A stretch of DNA of 64,000 nt. Origin: Dermacentor variabilis (lineage: Eukaryota > Arthropoda > Arachnida > Ixodida > Ixodidae). The notes under the pieces were generated by a model. The model saw nothing but the letters and a program-made list of their open reading frames with translations, made no database searches and was not told the origin of the DNA. The position numbers were made by a program, and so were the translations under genes. Positions 59,673 through 64,000 of this stretch are shown here, one piece after another. The stretch covers positions 37,494,277-37,558,276 of the forward strand of contig NC_134569.1 of NCBI RefSeq assembly GCF_050947875.1, written 5' to 3'. The first letter of the stretch is position 1, and every line of letters begins with the position of its first letter.

Positions 59673-60369
59673 CTAGAGACTCGGTGCGTCGCATGAGGTG
59701 CACGCACTCGCCAGTAACGCCGCTCCCAGCCGAGAATGGCACAGCTGCGCTGATTTTTAATTTGGTAGTAACTTAAATTTCATGATAGGATTCAATCTTT
59801 AGAGTCGTCTGTGGCGATTATCCGGATTGTCCAGGACCAAAAGAGCACGCGAGCGTAGGTAGCTCTTCCGCTATGCAGTGCGTGGTCTCCTCGGTCCAAG
59901 ATTCCAGCGACCTTAGCTGCCCTTCTCGCTCGGTTGACCAGCAGCTTGAGCTAGTCCGTCGAGTCGGAGCGCTGGACAGCGCTGCCTCCCGTTGACGTGT
60001 AGTGGGGTGTGTGATGGGTGTGAGCTGTGGTGTGCTTGCGCAAGCCTATACCATGTGGTAAAGCGTTGCGCACTGCTCGCAGTGTGAGCATTTATAAGAA
60101 CACAACGCAGGGTGTATGGCGTGGTAGAGACTTAAATGTGGATATGTTTGTTAGGAGTTTCGCCATACTCCGGCTTCGTCTCGCATCAGACCATTATGAG
60201 GCGGTGGTAGTGTTCTTCGGGAAAGGCGACAGTGCTGTAGATCGGAGCGCTTAGGCGGCGCCCATTCTGCGTTGAGCGTCGGCACGCCTCGCCCTCCCTC
60301 AGCGTGACCGAGCACAGCTATAGCGATGAAGGAGCGAACGCGGAGCGCAGAAAGAACGCGGAGGCGGAA
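59673..60369. other. Gene-free spacer
   Basis: No gene or named repeat is recognised. Confidence 0.4.
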
Positions 60370-61268
60370 GAACGCGGAGGCAGAAAGAGAGGGCAAAATG
60401 AGCGCAAGAAGGAAAGTGCAAGGAAAGCATGAGGTGCCGAGAGATGAGGAAGGCGAAGGAAGCCACCTAGAAAGACCACCAGATGGCGCTCATGTTCGCT
60501 CTTCCAGGCTGAGGAATATGGAAGAAAGTAAATGGGCTGGAAGAGTGTTCAGGTATCTGTACAGGAAAAACATTGATTCACAGTGGAGGAAAAGAATTAG
60601 GAAGCTTACCAGCAAGTATGCGGCCTGTAGGGTGGGCAACACAGCAACAAAGAAGGCTAAGTGAAAAGTCAGAGAGGCTGAAATAATCTCATGGGTGGCG
60701 GCAATGGAAAAAAAACCTGCCATGAATAACTACTTAAGACGAAAAAACGAAATCAGGAAAGAAACAATTTATGATAACTCAGAGGGAAGCTCATTATTTG
60801 TTGAAACACGATCGGGATGCCTTAGAACATGGACCTATAAAGCGAAATATAAGACGGAAGAAGCATGTGCTTGCTGCGGTAAAGCTAGGAAGACTATGGA
60901 GCATGTTTTATTAGAATGTGAAGACGTCTACCCAGCGGTCGATTTAGGCACCACTGGCCTCCTTGAAGCATTTGGGTTCAGAGAGAGCAGTGGAAAAGTA
61001 AACATGTCCGCAATAGGCATTAGTAAGAGGCATTTGGAGGATTGGTGGAAGCAAAGTAGGGAAACAACAAAAAACGGAGACGTATTAACACAAACTTCGA
61101 AATAGGGGATCAGAAAATTTGGGTGGGGTAGTTTATAGCGTTATTTTTTTTCTCTTTTTTATTGTTTAACCTAGGTAGGACATTAGGCAGTATAATAGCA
61201 AGAGCTTGGTGGCACAACCCACCACCCCGTTCCAAAGGGGACGCTCATAACATCCATCCATGCATCCA
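60370..61268 (+). mobile_element. LINE family B, 3' part, copy 3
   Basis: The best preserved family B copy. Frames 60326-60664 and 60695-61105, separated by a stop, encode SKWAGRVFRYLYRKNIDSQW, KLTSKYAACRVGN, then PAMNNYLRRKNEIRKE, SSLFVETRSGCLRTWTYKAK and a zinc-type motif CACCGKARKTMEHVLLEC. The 3' UTR has TTTAACCTAGGTAGGACATT and ends in a short (ATCC)n tail near 61250-61268. The Cys-Cys-His-Cys cluster near the C-terminus is typical of several LINE clades; which one is not resolved. Confidence 0.8.
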
Positions 61269-61439
61269 CACCACCAGCCGTGCAGGGAAAGAAAAAAAAA
61301 AGAACTAGAAAGCTCGCCTTCACTTATAGCGTTCACTGCAAGCATTTCCCAGTAAAGATTCATAAGCTGCGTAAGCTGCAGTTGCCGGGAAGCGGCAACT
61401 GTGTGACTAGCGCCGCGCATTGCGGCTCTGCCAGTCGGT

Positions 61440-61545
61440 GCGGTGATCGGTGCAATCTCTCAATATATTGCAAAATGAAAACACATATAGAGATGCGTTC
61501 CAGTTTCGCATTAGGGTGTATCATAATCGTCGGTGAATGTTTTCG
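61440..61545 (+). repeat. Dispersed repeat, family C, third locus
   Basis: CAATATATTGCAAAATGAAA, ACACATATAGAGATGCG and TTTCGCATTAGGGTGTATCA, followed by TAATCGTCGGTGAA, match 46.6-46.7 kb. Confidence 0.7.
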
Positions 61546-64000
61546 ATTAATGGTTTAATCATGGTTAATCAGTTGATACGGCGTGAGCAAAAACAGGAAA
61601 GCAGGTGTTGTTGTATTGCTCTGCATGCATTTCCGCGAGGCATTGCACGTGAAGGTCACCACCCTTGCATGACTAATATTGGCACAGAAAACTTTCATGA
61701 GCCACTTGATGACCTGACCACAAAGCTACCTGCTCGTGAATTATTGAACGCTCACATTGGTTTCTTCAGGTTACGAGTTAATTTTAATTCATGTTGTGCT
61801 TATGAGCGCTGTGTTATTCCAAAACACATATTTTGTCCACTTTTGTAGGCATATAAGTAGGCATGACACTATAAAATATATTGTTCCAGCGCCCAAGGTT
61901 GTTAATGACACAATGCTACAATGTTCTGTATTGCAGCTACTCATATTTGCTTTGCGCTCACATATCCCAGTGTTATTTTTCAAAAAAAAGAAAAGGTGTT
62001 TCCAAAATGCATCTTTTTTCTATGCGCTTGATTGAATCGGTACATTACATGCCTGAAATACACTCAGTGTAATATATTCACTTGCAGAGAGCAAGTTGTC
62101 TTCACTATACTGCTTGAAGCTTGCTTTTCAGCACCAATGAAGAAAACAAAAAGTGCACATCAAAGTGAATGCACAAGGGTTTTTTTTTTTTTTTTTTCAA
62201 AATGAGTCTGATCCACAAACCAAACCATGAGAGATAAAGCTGTAATGACAAAAAACGAGGCAATTTTCCTCCAGAAAAAGTATCAAAATGAAATGGGTAA
62301 AATACAGCAAACGAACTATGAGTGAAGATCACATTCTTGATTAAAAATGAGCCAGATCCTGTTTGTGCATGGATGAAAACAAGTCAAATCCACTCAGCCT
62401 ATAAAGGAGCGCTTACCAGACAATGTGTTTGAGGCACCATGGCAGTCTCTTATCAAGTTGTGTTCCTGATTTTGCTACAGCCTTCAATGCTGCTCAAAAA
62501 AAGAAAAAAAAAATGATGAGAGACATTAAAAAATGAGGCTCCCTATGCTTTTAAGTAAATGAATTTGCTCTCTCCAAATAATAGTCTCACTGTTCATGAA
62601 GTATACCAGTGCCCCTAATTATCAGTGTTACAATAGCTATCATACTAACATAACATCAGACCACTCTGAAATTCGTTTACAAAAATGTTTTCCAACCAAA
62701 ACCACATCGAACGTTTTAAATCAGAAAGAGTCAAATCCCAACTTTTATTTCCCAGTAGTGGTCAAATGTGCTGCATTTTTTTATTACTTGTTGCTGTAAT
62801 GTTGCTCTAGCTGACACTTCAGACATATATAATTGCTTTTATAGCAGTGCATTTCACTCCAATTACAAATTTTTTGTTGTCAAATTCTGTTTAGGTGGAT
62901 TTGACTCATTTCGAGAAAAAAATACCTCATATATGTACAAGTGCTTGTGAGTGTGCATGCACTATAGCGGCCCATTGCTGCCCTACGAGGATCCCCCCTC
63001 CACTGAAGGGAGACTTTTAAGCCCTGGTCAACACCATAACCGCCGGGAGCGACAATGAGTGCCCACACTGCTTTTACGAAACCTACACTTATGCCAACCA
63101 ATCTATCACTCTCGTGAGAGTTTGAATTGGTGCTACGATTGTGAAACAGAAAAGTCTTCAGATATGAAATTCAGCACTTATCTTTCTTTTGTTAGAAAAG
63201 CAGAGGGAAGATAATAGCAGAGGTGAGCTAGTTGGGGCGGTCTCCAGCTAGTGCTCCAGTGATCCCTTTTGTTAGAATTCGTGTGGCTAGGCACGGGACG
63301 TGTCAGTTGTAAGTGCAGGCGCATCCCGTGCCTAGTCAAGTGAAATATTGCGCGAGTGATTGTATCCCCGAAAGTGATAGCTCAAAAATACTGCCACTGG
63401 GATTGCTTGTCTAGATGCTACTTGGGCACTCATGGTCACTCCCCGTTGCAAGGGTCTTGCGACGAAAGGGTCGCAAGAGTCTCGCAAGGGTACTTGGGTC
63501 CTGCAGTCGTTGTGGCACTTCACCCATGAAGCAAGAATCAACTTCAATGTTTCATCCATCCATAAAATTACTCATACAAACCCAACATATGCAAAGGCCA
63601 AATGCAGGCAGATCTTTCCCGCAGGCAATTTTACATATATCCATGAACGACTACATAAGTACACTTTAATTTTAATGTTATTGAGAAAAAAACTAGGTCA
63701 GAGTCGGCTAAAGCTTGACTGCTGGGAAACGAATCCCTCGGCTGCAAGAAGTGCCATAGTGGTGAGAGAGAGAGAAAAACATTTTGTTGTGAAAAAATAT
63801 GGGAAAGATGTTTAGGCCCTCAGTCCAGGCTTGTGGAATTCTCGAACATGTCGCCGATGAAGGAGCCACTGTAGAGTGGTTCCACAGCCATTTCATGCCC
63901 AAGACTATATTGAGACTCATTCTCGTGCTTTGTCGGTGGTCAGAGCGACACTCTGTCCACGTCCACATTGACCACGGATGTGCTGGTTGTGAACTGGGCA
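61546..64000. other. Gene-free AT-rich end of window
   Basis: No exon is recognised. T-runs and A-runs occur near 62181-62200 and 62500-62515. A short hairpin lies at 63287-63335. The final 250 bp contain AGGCCCTCAGTCCAGGC after a GA-rich run, which may be the 3' end of a further repeat; I cannot name it. Confidence 0.35.
63287..63335. repeat. 12-bp inverted repeat
   Basis: CTAGGCACGGGA (63287-63298) pairs perfectly with TCCCGTGCCTAG (63324-63335) around a 25-nt loop. Confidence 0.85.

Overview
The window looks like nuclear DNA of a hard (ixodid) tick. The evidence is spliced animal genes with short GT-AG exons, many tRNA-headed SINEs of the tick Ruka type, and several non-LTR retrotransposon families ending in short tandem repeats. 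Nothing looks bacterial or organellar. All assignments come from reading the sequence; no database search was run.

Four host genes can be reconstructed. (1) 15.57-18.26 kb, plus strand: tubulin-specific chaperone A (TBCA), four small exons, 111 residues, with a TATA box 112 bp before the ATG. (2) 37.64-33.55 kb, minus strand: a three-exon, 450-residue protein with an N-terminal membrane anchor and a glycosyl hydrolase 18 (chitinase-like) domain whose catalytic DxDxE residues are replaced, so probably a membrane-bound pseudo-chitinase. (3) 38.60-41.59 kb, plus strand: a two-exon model for a single-pass membrane protein with a Ser/Thr/Ala-rich, mucin-like ectodomain. It starts 959 bp from gene 2 in head-to-head orientation. 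(4) 58.93-51.15 kb, minus strand: a complete five-exon chondroitin sulfate synthase (CHSY type), 741 residues, with both glycosyltransferase domains. A possible extra exon of unknown identity lies at 50.10-49.89 kb.

Most of the rest is transposon-derived. Family A is an RTE-clade LINE with a (GAT)n tail: a nearly full-length but broken copy with a tRNA-like head at 3.4-6.6 kb, a truncated copy about 97% alike at 43.9-44.8 kb, and older fragments at 25.0-25.9, 34.6-34.8 and 34.9-35.7 kb. Family B is another LINE with an (ATCC)n tail (2.1-3.4 plus 6.6-6.9, 31.8-32.5, 60.4-61.3 kb). A CR1/L2-like LINE has a PHD-like finger in ORF1 (25.9-28.75 kb), and the 3' end of a related element at 43.6-45.46 kb is split by a family A insertion. 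There are also RNase H-type LINE tails, a 1.7 kb non-autonomous DNA transposon with TTATA target duplications (21.2-22.9 kb), about ten SINEs, and several unnamed dispersed repeats.

Layout: 0-15 kb is repeat-rich without a host gene; 15.4-21 kb is TBCA and its 3' region; 21-33 kb is transposon debris; 33-42 kb is the divergent membrane-protein pair; 42-51 kb is repeats and the CHSY 3' flank; 51-59 kb is CHSY; 59-64 kb is repeats. The least ordinary items are the head-to-head pair (one a degenerate GH18), a perfect 32-bp hairpin in the GH18 gene's first intron, and a retrotransposon tail 26 bp from that gene's last splice acceptor.
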